Origin: Lampris incognitus
Taxonomy: Eukaryota > Chordata > Actinopteri > Lampriformes > Lampridae
Assembly: GCF_029633865.1 (NCBI RefSeq)
Contig: NC_079213.1
Coordinates: forward strand, 151,501-215,500
Direction of reading: 5' to 3'
DNA: 64,000 nt
Positions 47,579 to 59,085 of the stretch are shown here, in pieces. The notes below the pieces were generated by a model, which was not told the origin of the DNA, searched no databases, and saw nothing but the letters and a program-made list of their open reading frames with translations. How positions within the stretch are numbered: the first letter of the stretch is position 1; every line of letters starts with the position of its first letter. The translations under genes and the position numbers were made by a program.

Positions 47579-49670
47579 CTGCAAATTAAATACAACCATC
47601 TTTATGCAGGAGCATTAGCAATTTGCTAGTCCAGGTAGGCCGACACTCAAATGGAAACATATTGCACCAAGAAAACCTCGACTACATTTCAGCACATACA
47701 GATAGTGTGCGTTTCTGGACAATAGAGGGCACTCCATCCTCCCCCAATACTCGCAGCAGAATGAAAGTTTTCCTTGCTTCCCTGCCATTTATATTAGCGA
47801 TCTCTGTGCGTGCTGCATCAGGTTGGATGAAATATAAAACCTTGAAACTACTTTAAAAATGTTTAGCAGGTAGTGAGTGCTGCTCAGTGCTTGCTAGGTC
47901 AAGAAATTAAAACAAAATAAAAAAAGGGTTGTTAGCCAGTTTATTAGACATCTGACAACAATTTGCTCCTGTGCAATCACAAAACTTCCACTCAATCAAG
48001 GTGGAGCCAGAGGGGTGTCTGGACACCCCTGATTGGCCAGCCCAGATGCCATCCTAAAACTTCATTCTCTATTACTTGCAGTTTGATGCCGATTGACATC
48101 TCATTTCACCTCTTCTTAAAAGAAGCGTTTATTTTGACATCCTACACTGCTTTTCAAAAATCGAGGGTGAGAAAATATTTCCACAGCTCACGAGTTATGC
48201 AAGCGACTGACAACTATGGCAGACCTACGGCGAAAGCACCATTTTGAAGTAAGCTTTACCATCGAGTTTAGGTTTCCTGAACAACTTTTATGAAAAGTTG
48301 AGTGGCTGTGTAGATGCATACTGGCCATTTGACTGCAAAACAGAGTTAATCAGCTGAAAGAGCTAGGTTCCCAGTTTAGCCTAACATTATGTTTACATCT
48401 GCGCTAGGAATACACAGACAGTGAACTGTTTTAAGTTACAATATACAAGTGTTTAGATAATTAATACAACCAAGTGTTCAGCAAGTTAACATTTAGCAAC
48501 CTGAAATCCATCAACTCAGATTTTTGTTCTTGAACTCGAAACGAACAATTATCAATGTGTTAACATTACCACAATTTGCAGATGGCCTGTTTGCCATCGT
48601 AAGGTATAGGAAATTATAGCTACTTGAGAAATTGTGTTTTTGAATAAAAACAAACCTTGCAATAATTGCAGGGAACATTGTTCAAGTTTGTAACCTTGGT
48701 GAGCACCAAAATTATTTTTCTTTTTCCAAGTCCATTTCTGCTTGATAATATTTTGTGCAAGCATATCTTGTGTTTTCACAAAACAACAAAAAACATCGTT
48801 TGACTTGGGAATCAGAGAGGTCTGTACAAGTTGGTCATACATGGTACATCAAATTGCAGTCTTTATTTGTAAATTTACTTTCATAAATGAACTACGCAAG
48901 TTATGTCACACACAAATGCCATCTTATCTCCTTGGTGCTTGAGCTTTATTTCATGAAAATATTTTGGATGTTCAACACTTGGACCCAGATTACATATTCA
49001 TGAAAACAGAGTGACCCCAGTCTCTCCAGTATAGTATAGCACAGAGTGTGTGACAAAGAAATTGAGCCGCAGTTCTGGAGGTAGAGACACTGGCTACTCA
49101 TAGTATGTTAAAGAATTCTAGTGAAGTAACCCTAGTAGACCACACTATGTGCCACATTGAAGCACTCCGAGCTAAGTGAATTATCACTTCAACCTCTAAT
49201 CAGCGACCACAGGATTCATTCATACTCGTTAATGCCAGGTTAGGGTTATACACTAGTTTTCTGTCATTGTCTGCGGACCTCCTGAATTAGCCTTGGCCAA
49301 TCCTTGTATAAACTCTAGCTCCACTACTGGGTGGATTTTCTACATTTCATGAAACAAAAGTGCCTGTAGCAACAAGAACTACCTTTGCCGATTTTTTTTT
49401 AGGGTTGATATGAAGGGTAGTAGTGGTGCTTGACTCAGGACTAGATGTCGCAGCCCTACATGGAACATTAAAGGGGGGGGGGGACAGAAGAAGTTATTTT
49501 AAAAGGAAAACAATAAGATAGTGTTTAAAGCATGGTACAGCCAGGGACTAACAAAGCTAGGAGATTTATTCGATGGCCAGACTTTACTATCCTTTCAGTG
49601 TTACAGACAAAATGATGCTTGGGGCTCAGTTTGGTTTAACACATGTAATTTAGTAGGGAAACTATAGAAA
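47579..49670. other. Unassigned, possibly intronic or intergenic sequence
   Basis: No family was recognised. A short ATG-led stretch at 48216-48248 followed by a gtaagc donor (plus strand, MADLRRKHHFE) could be a first exon, but nothing else supports it. An 11-G run lies at 49473-49483. Confidence 0.4.
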
Positions 49671-49770
49671 AGTAGAGAATACAAAATATTATCAGAGCAG
49701 TGAATCTTTCTGCAGTGGTCTTATCACTCACATCATGTACTGACAAAGTTTCTAGAATCAGCAACCTACT
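49671..49770 (+). repeat. Dispersed direct repeat, copy 1
   Basis: The words 'gaatacaaaatatta', 'gctgaacctttct'-like and 'ttctagaatca.caacctac' occur in the same order at 50975-51075. The copies are clearly diverged. The family is not known to me. Confidence 0.5.
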
Positions 49771-50034
49771 GATTCTCAAACAATACAATCAACCATCGTT
49801 TAACTGATACAATAATACACAATTGTACCTTCCTAGTACAAAGTTTACTACTCTTCAATTACAATTTCCTTATTAACCCATATTTCGTTTAAAGATTAAG
49901 ATCTTTCTTACAGGACTCCAGTTGAGTATAAAGGTTAAGTTTCCCTCCCCTTAGAAGTTGAGGTAAATAACGTTCATTGTTTGTTAACTAATTTATACTC
50001 TATAGTTTACAAAACAAGTATAATAAAGTTCCAT

Positions 50035-50058
50035 ACACACACACACACCTATATATAA
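50035..50058. repeat. Microsatellite (AC)n then (TA)n
   Basis: A short 'acacacacacacac' run is followed by 'ctatatata'. Confidence 0.8.
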
Positions 50059-50974
50059 TGTATTGTTCATTACAGACTGTATACCCGTTTTACTGTTCCA
50101 ACATATCCTGACCCTGAAATATCTTAGAAGGTTGGTACTATTGCATTGAAGAGGTAGATTAAACATACGCCAACGTTTACCAATCAAACGATTCTTATTT
50201 TTAAAACCAGTATACTTCTTTTAAGAATAGTAGATAAACTCTTAAGAATAACATGTCCATTTAAAAATAGCTGTGTTTACTTCATCCGATACACCCTGTG
50301 TTCTTTGTGCATGAACACCATACTATGCCTGCACTCTAACGAGGTCGTACTAACGTCCGGAATAGTTCACAGAATTAGAAAGGCTACATTCATTGACCCA
50401 TTACTACACGCAGTCACATTAATCCATTACGTGTTTTATCTATTATCAATTATCACATTAATATATTCCATTTATTGTTAATCCCCATTAGTCTAAAGAT
50501 GACACGCTGATTCACTAGCTGCCGATATGTTAAGATTAAGTCGCCATTCTACTAGCACCAGTACGTATAGCACGCGCAGTGTCTCCCACCTCGTGGTGAC
50601 CTTAAACTAGGCTAGCTACAGCAGTGCATTACTGTAGTCCAAGCTAGCGGTTAGCTAAGCTAGAACCTCAAATGAACGACAAATAGTCTTCGGATAATTA
50701 AGCTAATCAGCGATCTAGCCTGCTAGCACCGATTATAATAAGACACAAAGGCTTCTATCATATTGACATCTCGTCTTTTGTGAAGACAACATTTACATGA
50801 CTCGTTCCGTCGGCGGTCGCCATTTTACTGCTGTTACTAGTCTAACGTCGTCATGCTAAACTACGGTCAACTCGACATTTCCTTACTTAATGATTACCGT
50901 TACTATCCACTCGAGTGTACAACGTCATTACATTTATCAGACTGATAATCATGATCAACCTACCTGCAGAAAAG
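50059..50974. other. Unassigned sequence
   Basis: No gene was recognised. A 'gctagc/gctaagc'-rich stretch lies at about 50615-50735, a composition often seen in fish non-coding DNA. 'ggtcgccattttac' near 50815 resembles promoter-proximal sequence, but no transcript can be placed. Confidence 0.35.
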
Positions 50975-51075
50975 TGCAGAATACAAAATATTACCCGAGC
51001 GCTGAACCTTTCTATCGTGTGCTCAGCACTCACATGACCAAGCTTCTAGAATCACCAACCTACAGATGCTTCGGG
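50975..51075 (+). repeat. Dispersed direct repeat, copy 2
   Basis: This is the partner of 49671-49770. It is followed by 'gcgccctctgttggcca', a word often found at ends of short interspersed elements. Confidence 0.5.
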
Positions 51076-51180
51076 AATACTAGACTCACTGCGCCCTCTG
51101 TTGGCCAAACGTACTTTGACCAGTGACCAGTAATAACGCAAGGACACGATGTAGATCAGTTACCAGTAATATGACATTAA

Positions 51181-51694
51181 CTAGAAGAACCCCGCTACAA
51201 TGTAGCGGTTTGGTCATCCACTCTAAATCTTCCTCTTTATCCTGCCAGCTAACCCCCCCCCCCCACTCCAACTCCCTCCCCCCTAATGCTCAGAATCATC
51301 TGAAATGCCGAGAAGTGGTTTAGAAAAAGCATATTTTGCATAATTATTATAATTTCTGGTCCTCTCCAGAACAATACCTACCACCTCCAAAAAAATTAGG
51401 ATCATAAGTGAATTTTTGCAAAAATGCATATTTTGCATAATGCCAAAACATTTAAGTCCCAGAAAAAAATTTTTTTATATAGCTGAAAAAAAAGATGCTC
51501 AGAATTATCTGAAATGCCGAGGAAAGTGTTTTTTTAGCCATTTTTAGAAAAATGCATAATTTTAATTTTCTGGGATTTTTCCCTTACTCTCAGACAATAC
51601 CTATCACCTCCAAAAAGAATTAGGATCATAAATGCTTTAGTTTTCGGTCCCGCTATCTACACTAACTAACACACAACGAAAATGTATGAGTAGA
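51181..51694 (-). mobile_element. Helitron-like non-autonomous element, dispersed copy
   Basis: Read on the minus strand it starts TCTACTCATACATTTTCG and ends with the perfect hairpin ccgctacattgtagcgg followed by ggttcttCTAG. It sits between A and T (A|TC...CTAG|T), the classic Helitron target, with no duplication. It is 514 bp and includes a 12-C run (51253-51264). It is clearly the same family as the four copies in the satellite and shows that the family exists outside it. Confidence 0.8.
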
Positions 51695-51746
51695 TTTCTG
51701 TACTTTGTACAGAAAAAAAACACATGCTTGTCATTTACAAAATATA

Positions 51747-51823
51747 AAATGGGGGGGGGCATCCATTTACATTAAACAGTTTTAAAATGGGGGGGCCTCT
51801 GTTTGCATTAAACAGTTTTAACC
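51747..51823 (+). repeat. Two-copy short tandem repeat
   Basis: About 38 bp twice: 'aaaatggggggg', a short variable part, then 'gcattaaacagtttt' (first copy 'acattaaacagtttt'). Confidence 0.7.
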
Positions 51824-51865
51824 AAGCGCCACATCAGCAGTTGCAGCAACAATAGCTTGCAGAGG

Positions 51866-51902
51866 TTTTTTTTTTTTTTGTTTTTTTTTTATTTTTTTAT
51901 TA
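51866..51902. repeat. Poly-T tract
   Basis: A T-rich run of about 37 bp is interrupted by single G and A bases. Confidence 0.8.
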
Positions 51903-52329
51903 AAGATACTTGCAAATCCGACACTTCTTCACTAAACATTACATATTAAGAACCATAAATGCCACCTCACCATCTCCCTCAACTCCACTCTGAGGGAGAC
52001 GGTGAGGCGGCATTGGACAGGTATGTCACCAGTGCCTCTGGCTGGTTAAGACTGTCAGGGTCGCTGCGTCTCCAGCCTGGACTTTGCAGACATTCAACAC
52101 CTTTGACTTGATTACTACAGTTCCAGTCTGATCTGGACCCAGATTGCTGCAGAAAACCAAGTAACACTATTGTCACTCTGTTTCTAGCTGCACCGTGAGT
52201 CAGTTTGGTCATATTTGAACATTTTACTTGCCTCACAACCAGACCCAACTGTTTGGTGACAGAGATGCACGTCTGTTGTCTCCTCAACCATTATGTCCCA
52301 TGCTGGAGACTTGGACACCTCTGTCACCA

Positions 52330-52798
52330 ATTGGCGGTCAAGCATCTTGCTGATTAGCTTCCAGCATCTCTACATGGTTTAGCACCCTCATACCTGTCTG
52401 ACTGCTTATCCGATTATGTTCCGAGCCGGTCTCTTAGATCCTCTGGTGCTGGCCTGCTCAATGTCCATAGAATGAACTACAAAAAGTATGGCGAAGCAGC
52501 ATTGTTTTTATGCACCGACAGCTTGGAATAGACTCCCAACAAATAAGAGAAACAACGTCCATAGATAGTTTTGAGAATCAGCTCAAGACCCATTTTTATG
52601 TTCTTGCTTTGAATAAATTCCATTTTATTTCTTTTACCTTATACTGTGGTTTTATTTCTTGCCTTGGTCTGTGTTTTATTACTTTTAACTTATCTGTATT
52701 GTTGTTGAGTTTTATCGTTTCCCTTATTTTTAATGTAAATCACTTTAAGCTGCATTTTATGTATGAAAGGTGCTATACAAATAAAGTTTATTATCTAT
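52330..52798 (+). mobile_element. L2-type LINE, 3' end
   Basis: The plus strand, in broken frames, gives WLPASLHGLAPSYLSDC, SRSLRSSGAGLLNVHR, KKYGEAA and then AWNRLPTN-IRETTSIDSF-ENQLKTHFYVLAL. This is the end of an L2/Rex-like ORF2. The 3' tail 'aggtgctatacaaataaag' followed by 'tttattat' is the typical L2-type end. It is truncated on the left and carries frameshifts. The stretch 51960-52329 just upstream is unassigned. Confidence 0.75.
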
Positions 52799-52907
52799 GA
52801 TGTGACTGCTGGTGTTGGAGCCAGCTTTAAAGTTAGTTGTAATCACTCTTTATAGCTTTTCGAAAACATTGTCGTATAAGAGCTATTGAAATTTAAATAT
52901 TGACAGC

Positions 52908-54050
52908 TTACAATGATATTACCAAAGTTTGTTTCGCTTCCAAAACATCCAGACCCTAATTTAAAAATTTTTTTTTTAAAAAAACCCTTGATAAGAGCAT
53001 CATCTCGTTCATATGGGGGAATAAGTCTAGCCGAATCAGAAAAACCCATCTCCAAAGACCAATGCGCTCAGGAGGCCTGGCTGTGCCCAATTTCCGTTAT
53101 GATTGGGCATGCAATATTCAGAAGATAATTCGCTGGTCTGAAGAAAAAAAGCCAATTGCAGGACAGGCAGACTGGGTATGATTAGAGTTCTCATCATGCC
53201 AACACCATTTGGGCTCAGTGGTTGGTGCAGCCTTGACCCTTCTTAGCAATAACCTGAGTTCGAATATAATAGTCAATCACTCGATAAAAATATGGACTCA
53301 GTTTAGAAGGCATTTTGGGCTGCAAGGAACTTCTATTCTCTGCCCGATTAAGTCTAATCATTCCCTCCCGTACAGACACTGCATTTACTTTATGGTTTAA
53401 CAAGTGGATTAGATCAATCCATACATAACATATTTGCATCTTTTCCTCGATTATCCAAAGTCTATGACTTACCTGAGAACCACTTCTTTCGTTATTTACA
53501 GATCAGGGGTTTTGTACAAAAGACATTTATCTCGTTTCCATACAAACCCATGAAAGAAAAAAAACGCATGTCGACCATTTCCTGGAATTGACTTCAGACC
53601 ATAGAGGATTGACTCCCAGATTTATGAGTTCATTTACATCAAGCAACATTCCATGGAAAATTTAAAACTGGCCTGGAACACCTTTAACAGATGATCAATG
53701 GGACTCCATTTTAAATTTGATAAACACATTGTCTACATCTGTACAACTTTCGATTGTATTACGCCATGTTTAGCAGAGTACATTTGACTAATGCTAGATT
53801 GGCAGAGATTTATCCAGACATTGAGCCTTTATGCCCTCGCTGCAGAGGCCAGCCGGCAGATTTAATGCACACGTTTCGGCTGTGTCCGACTCTCTCCACC
53901 TTTTGGATAAGAATTTTCAGTAACACTTTCTATGAAGCTTGCATCTATAATGCCTCGACCCCTATGTGACTAGAGCGCACTCGTACCAACATTTTGAGGC
54001 AGAGTAATGACTTTCACCGTCGAGTAGTACCCCATTTTGACTACTGAGCT
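52908..54050 (+). mobile_element. L1-Tx1 type LINE ORF2, C-terminal remnant
   Basis: The broken plus-strand frames give SIISFIWGNKSSRIRK, RSGGLAVPNFRYDWACNIQK and, at 53754-53969, the cysteine/histidine motif CPRCRGQPADLMHTF-RLCPTLSTFW. These match the end of ORF2 in fish L1-Tx1 (Swimmer-like) LINEs. Many stops and frameshifts make it old. Another piece of the same kind lies at 62688-62842. Confidence 0.75.
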
Positions 54051-54059
54051 CCTCCTTAA

Positions 54060-54654
54060 ATGTCAGTATTCCCTTGCTGCAAGTGGAGCTTCATCTCCGT
54101 TTTCAGGCCAGCCGCGCAGGGTCAGATTTCAGGGTGTGGGGTGCTCGTCATTGCGTGGCCGGATCTGTACGAGTCGCCTGTCTGTGACATTGTGGTAGTC
54201 AGCCCGCTTGATGAGCTCCACATCCAGCTGCTGTCTCTAAACTACAGACAGCGTGATCGCTGTGCATGTGTGTTTGACACAGTGGCCCTGCTGAGGGTCT
54301 CTCACTAGTCCCAGCTTCGACACTGTACTGATGTGTCGTAGGTTACTTTACATTATTACAACAGTGACCCTTGGGGGGGGGGGGTGGTCATCATAAACCG
54401 ATTTACGGTAGTGCCTAGCAGCGCACGAATAACGCACGTTAAATGGCTCTGTAGGACCAGTCATGACTACATAGTCAGTTACAGGACTACAACTACCAGT
54501 GTTCATTGTTTTAGGTAGTTAATGTTAACATCCAGACAGAGACGGTTAGGTTAGTTCGGATAGCATGCCTAGCCGACAGCCACGAGCGCCTGACTTGTAA
54601 CGTTTATTCTATAATTAAGCGGCACGAGAAGTTCGGTTAAGAAGACGCACTCCT
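54060..54654. other. Unassigned sequence
   Basis: This includes an unrecognised 82-codon frame (54060-54308, plus; SPLDELHIQLLSLNYRQR) and a 12-G run (54373-54384). No family is suggested. Confidence 0.35.
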
Positions 54655-55918
54655 ACAGGCTCTTCTGCATTAAATCATTTATGGTTATTTTAGCCAACCA
54701 ATATACACACCACCCGAGGTTGTAGCTCTGCAGAGCCAGCTGCATACTCTGCACACGCTTTGGGGCACTCAGAATATGGTGATGAGGGGCTTGTGATCGG
54801 TCTCTGCTGTAATGCTGTCGCGTCCATACAGATAATGGCTCCGTCGGTGAGAGGGCCCTCGAAGCGAATGCGACAGGGCAACCCTCCTGCATCTGGCAGC
54901 AGCCCAGGCCATGCTGGCTTGAATAACCGCCTTTGCCACGTCGTAGCAACACAAAACAGGCGTTGTCGTCACCAGCCGTTTCATCTCTCGCCGCTGTATC
55001 ATGCTTTGTGAGCCAGTGCCAGACTGTGTCCTTGTCCACGAATCTTCAACGGCTCGCACACCTTCGAAAAGCGTGTCAGAAATTTGGCCAGGTAGGTGAC
55101 AAATCCAACAAACCGCTGCACAGCCTTCGCATTTGATAGGGGGGGGGGGGGTGTCATTTACAACTGTTTTCACCTTCTCGTGAGCTGCCTTCAAGCCCAT
55201 TGAAGACGTCTGGCACCTTCAACTGGAGCTTTAAGCCAATTTGTACCTTGACCTGCCTGCCTTTTCATCCGTTTCGCCACAGCCCACGACGAGAACGTCG
55301 TCAGCTATAAGCTCCACCCCATTGAACCCAAACAGCAGCTGGTACCATTTCCGTTGGTACACTTCTGGGGCCACAGACACACCCAAGGGAAGCGTCAACC
55401 AGCGTTCGACCCCAGGGCGTCCAAAGAGTCGTCGTCAGGTAGCTGCTGGGCTTATCAAGCTTGCATTAAAAGGAAGGCAATCCTGGCGTCCACGAAAGTG
55501 AAAACCCTCGCCTTAGGAAGCTTAGAGTACATCCTCTAGCGTGGGCATGATGAAGTAATGTGATCGCCTCAGCGCACGTCCGCAGCTTGTCAGGTCGCTT
55601 AACAATCACCATATTGCTAATCAAGTCTGTTGGCTCTTTAACTGGAGAAATACGGCCCTCCGCTTCGTATTGATCACGCCACGCCTTCATAGCGACTGGA
55701 ACATTTCGAGATGGGCTCTGGACTGGTCGAGTCACTGCATCCAATTCAAAATGCACCTCATCTGGCACGGAGTCAACTGGGGAAGTGAGACCACCTTGGT
55801 GTTTGCCAACCAGCGTGTCCTCAGTCAGCTGGAAGGTCTACAGGAACGGTGAAATGCGTGAGCCCTAGTTGTTCAGTTGAAGCGTGACAAACCACTTTTC
55901 CCTTTCCTCCCCGTTACA

Positions 55919-56317
55919 TGTCCACGGGAAGTAAAGAAAACGTATCCCAGGGGAATAAGAAAGGTGGGACCAAGTGTAAAAACAAACGAGTTTATTAACA
56001 AAACCAACCATAAGCCAATATATGCAACAAAAGATCAATTTAAGACGCTGTCTCTTAACTAACCAGGGTTGGGTATCAAACAACAAAATAACGCAGATAA
56101 ACCCCCCCCCCCAAAAAAAACAAACAGGTTTCACCCTCCTCAAGGAGTATCGACTATACACGCAACAGCTCTGGCTGCCAACATGGCCCACTGGGCGTCT
56201 CCCCAGGTTATATACACGCCCAGCTGATGAGGGATTGAAATCACCTGTGCTCAACCAGCAGCTCCACAGGAGGGGAGACATTACATACGTACACCACACG
56301 GCAATGGGGCCGTAACA
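55919..56317 (-). mobile_element. Possible solo LTR inside the Gypsy fossil
   Basis: Read on the minus strand it starts TGTTACGGCCCC, has a TATA box (gtgtatataacc) and later an AATAAA signal (gttaataaactcg). It could end at GTGGACA. TG...CA ends with promoter and polyadenylation signals in a 399-bp stretch suggest an LTR. No matching target duplication was found, so the boundaries are uncertain. The overlapping 199-codon open stretch is not a gene. Confidence 0.45.
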
Positions 56318-56579
56318 GTCCCAATAGTTTGAATAAACATTTTCGGCGCTGCCGCCGTCCTGGAATTGAATTGTCCACGGAACGAACTGCTGCCCCCGGC
56401 TCTTGGTTTTGATGCACACTTGCAAAATGGTTAGCCGTGCCACAAGCTCTGCACACCTTGCCATACAACCCCCCCCCCATCTGTTGGATTTCCAGTAAAA
56501 AAAAAAAAAAGTTTAAAGTACATCGGTTGCACAGTTTTCTACAAATTTAACAAATATATTAAATTCTTGTTTAACAAAC

Positions 56580-56850
56580 TTGACCTTGATAATTGAAAGC
56601 ATTTCTTTCATGTTCCGTTTGTCGTTTTCTCGAGACCATGTAAATAATTGCGATGGTGGCTTCATTTAGCTTTAATGGATCACCGTTGTCCACGGCTTCT
56701 CGCATGACCAGCGACAAGCTTTTATCATCCAGAAACTGCATTAGCTCGGCATTTCCCTCTTCTGCCGGCTCCGCGTCCTCATCGTCGGCTGGCTCAGTCA
56801 AAACTGCAGCCAAAGATGGCCCAAAGTATTCGTCTCTTACAGTTCATACT
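56580..56850 (-). mobile_element. Copia-like gag fragment
   Basis: The minus strand reads AELMQFLDDKSLSLVMREA followed by VDNG, resembling the gag start of fish Ty1/Copia elements. Only a fragment is present, lying between parts of the Gypsy fossil. Origin from a host gene is an alternative. Confidence 0.5.
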
Positions 56851-58185
56851 TATTTTCTCCTCCGTCCAAAACTAGCCGAGACCAGCGGCTACTCGACTCG
56901 GCGGCTCGCCTGCTCATGGCGCTAGCTAGCATAGCATGCTAACTCCTAGCATAGCATGCCAACTCTCAGACACGCAGCTGTACGACGCGACTTTTCTCTC
57001 GGTGGTAAATCGCTGGTCAACTCTGGGGCCATAACCTGTTAGCAGAGTTGGATTACACAGCGGTTCAGGCGTGTATACTGACCCAGTCTAGGCCGAAAAA
57101 CCACCTCAGAGTGGGGCATCAGTCTAGTCTCGACCGGAACACGAGTGAAAAGACGGCGATTCCGCTGCACAAGTTTCCGCTGTCTGAAGGGGGCGGGGTT
57201 TCCAAACAAAACTTCACTGGTCCTTTACATGACTTAGATTTTACATCCATCAAAATTAAAAGAATTCTACATGACTGAAATATGATCAGAAAAGTAACAA
57301 ATGAGTCATACATACGAAGCGCATTTTTATAAATTGTACAACCCCCACCTCTCCCTTTTGTCAGTGTACACTGGGCAGTCCTCTTTCCCTCGCCCATGCG
57401 AAGCGCCGCAGCATCTACATGCAGAACGGCCATCTGCAGCCGTATCATCTTGTCTCTTGCTCGTCTACGACCGGGGAAGTTTCCTTGAATGGCTGCCTGA
57501 ATGTTGCATTGACGCCGCCGTCTATGCGTGGCCTCTCTTGATCAATAGACCTCAGCCTCCTGTCAGCTCCGCGACACAGCATGTCGCCACAGCAGCCGTC
57601 AGCGTTACATCTTTCTCCCTCAACAAATGTCTGCGTGCGCCCTCATGTGCAATGCCAAGTACAACTTTGTCCCAGATCAGTTGATCTCTCAGCGCCTCTT
57701 AACCACATGTAGCAGCCTTCTCCCCAAGGCAAGCAACAAGACCGTTTACGGACTCACCGTCCTCCTGTTTGCAGCAGCCAAAGATACATCATTCAGAAAC
57801 CAGATTCATGGTGGGTTTGAAGTAAGCCTCCACAATTGTCGCATCTTTCTGCTCCACCTCAGTCAATCCCAGATTGTTCTTGTACACATGCCTACCTACA
57901 TTCAGGGCCCATTACACTCCTCAGAGTAGCCGCTTGGACCTCCGCCGGTTTCTCATGCAGTCCCGTTGCTAAATTGTAATCCTCAACATCTGCCCTGAAG
58001 ATGTCCAGTTAACAATTTAGTCTCCGTTAAACTAGATTGCAGCAGGAAGAGGAATCAGGTTCACTGCTGCCATGACTTAGTTCTGGTATACTCGGTAACT
58101 AAGACACAGAACTGGTAAGCTAATATTCACGCCCCCTTGGGGGAAAAGGCTAAGCGTCGCCATCTTTAACTCACTTCTGACACCA

Positions 58186-58440
58186 TGTTTCGGTGTTAAA
58201 TGACGAGTAGTGAGTGCAGACTATCTAGTTCGGAACAACATCCGGGGCACAACGCCCCTACAGCAATACACGGCCGGCAAAGCATCGCCACCTCAATTCC
58301 AACAGATAGCAGTAACGTGCCATCCAAGACCATTAAGAACAAGATAGCGTATACCTCATAGGAAAAGAGCTGAGAAAAGGTGGCTCTCAAAATTGGACAA
58401 ATCATATCCTAGAAGCCTAAATTGGAGGTAGACAATGCTG
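58186..58440 (-). repeat. Probable LTR remnant of the Gypsy fossil
   Basis: This starts next to the primer-binding site with the dinucleotide expected for an LTR end. The outer edge could not be fixed and no second LTR was found for comparison. Confidence 0.4.
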
Positions 58441-59085
58441 GCCTCTGCAACAAGACTAGTCCCCCTTCCCCAAACCTTAAGCCGTGGGAAATAATTCTAC
58501 TTCAAACTGAATGGTTGCTTACCGGCTGCACTTCAGTTTTATGGAACGAACACCAAAAAAAAAAAAGTATTTACTAATAAAAAGTACAACATTCCTGGCA
58601 AGCAATTATAAATCATTTACCGAATTAAAACCCCTCCATTCATATTTGAGCATTTGTACAATTCCCTTTAATGGTGGAGATGAAACAATTAAAAACCGCT
58701 TATCCACGTGTGGGGAGGGAATTGAAATCACCAGGAAGGCACTACTTTTTTTAAGTGACACAAGGTTGATGGTTTAATAGGGTAAAATGCCATGTTACAC
58801 ACTTGGACAGCAGGTGGCGGTGTAAAACCAGAGAAGAAGGCGGAACCAATCGCTCGGCTCATTCCGAATGTGACCGTCACAGAGAGAACACTCATTTCGG
58901 GAGTTAAGCGAGTATCATTGTTACTGTTAGCTTTATTTTCAAATGTTTAATTAGGTTAACAATTCCCCATTTTAACTACGTATTCTCTGTTCACATTATC
59001 TTTATTTACATCCGACTGGTTAATAATCAAAACGTTCCGATTTTATTTTCACGAACCTTAACGGGGACCGGCCGTTGGTGACCCG
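58441..59085. other. Unassigned sequence
   Basis: No gene or element was recognised. The last four bases, 'cccg' (59082-59085), are the left target duplication of the next element. Confidence 0.4.

Larger units (their letters stand above)
54655..58185 (-). mobile_element. Fossil Ty3/Gypsy element, partial and badly broken
   Basis: The minus-strand parts appear in element order: a leucine-type primer-binding site (58168-58185, TGGTGTCAGAAG), gag (about 57350-58080, with NLATGLHEKPAEVQAATLRS), a zinc-knuckle region (about 56400-56460), reverse transcriptase (about 55466-55770, with EPTDLISNMVIVKRPDKLR) and RNase H (about 54660-54980). It has many breaks (well over five) and is incomplete at its 3' end. 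Other elements lie inside it. It is old. Confidence 0.75.

Noticed and set aside
51979-52287. A 102-codon minus-strand frame upstream of the L2 end
   Set aside because: There is no recognisable family, and it lies opposite and next to LINE remnants. It is probably chance.
54653-55852. Several plus- and minus-strand open frames of 60-143 codons
   Set aside because: They are pieces or shadows of the broken Gypsy pol region.
55865-56464. A 199-codon minus-strand open frame as a host gene
   Set aside because: It runs through an LTR-like segment with TATA and AATAAA signals and has Trp/Cys-rich, family-less sequence.
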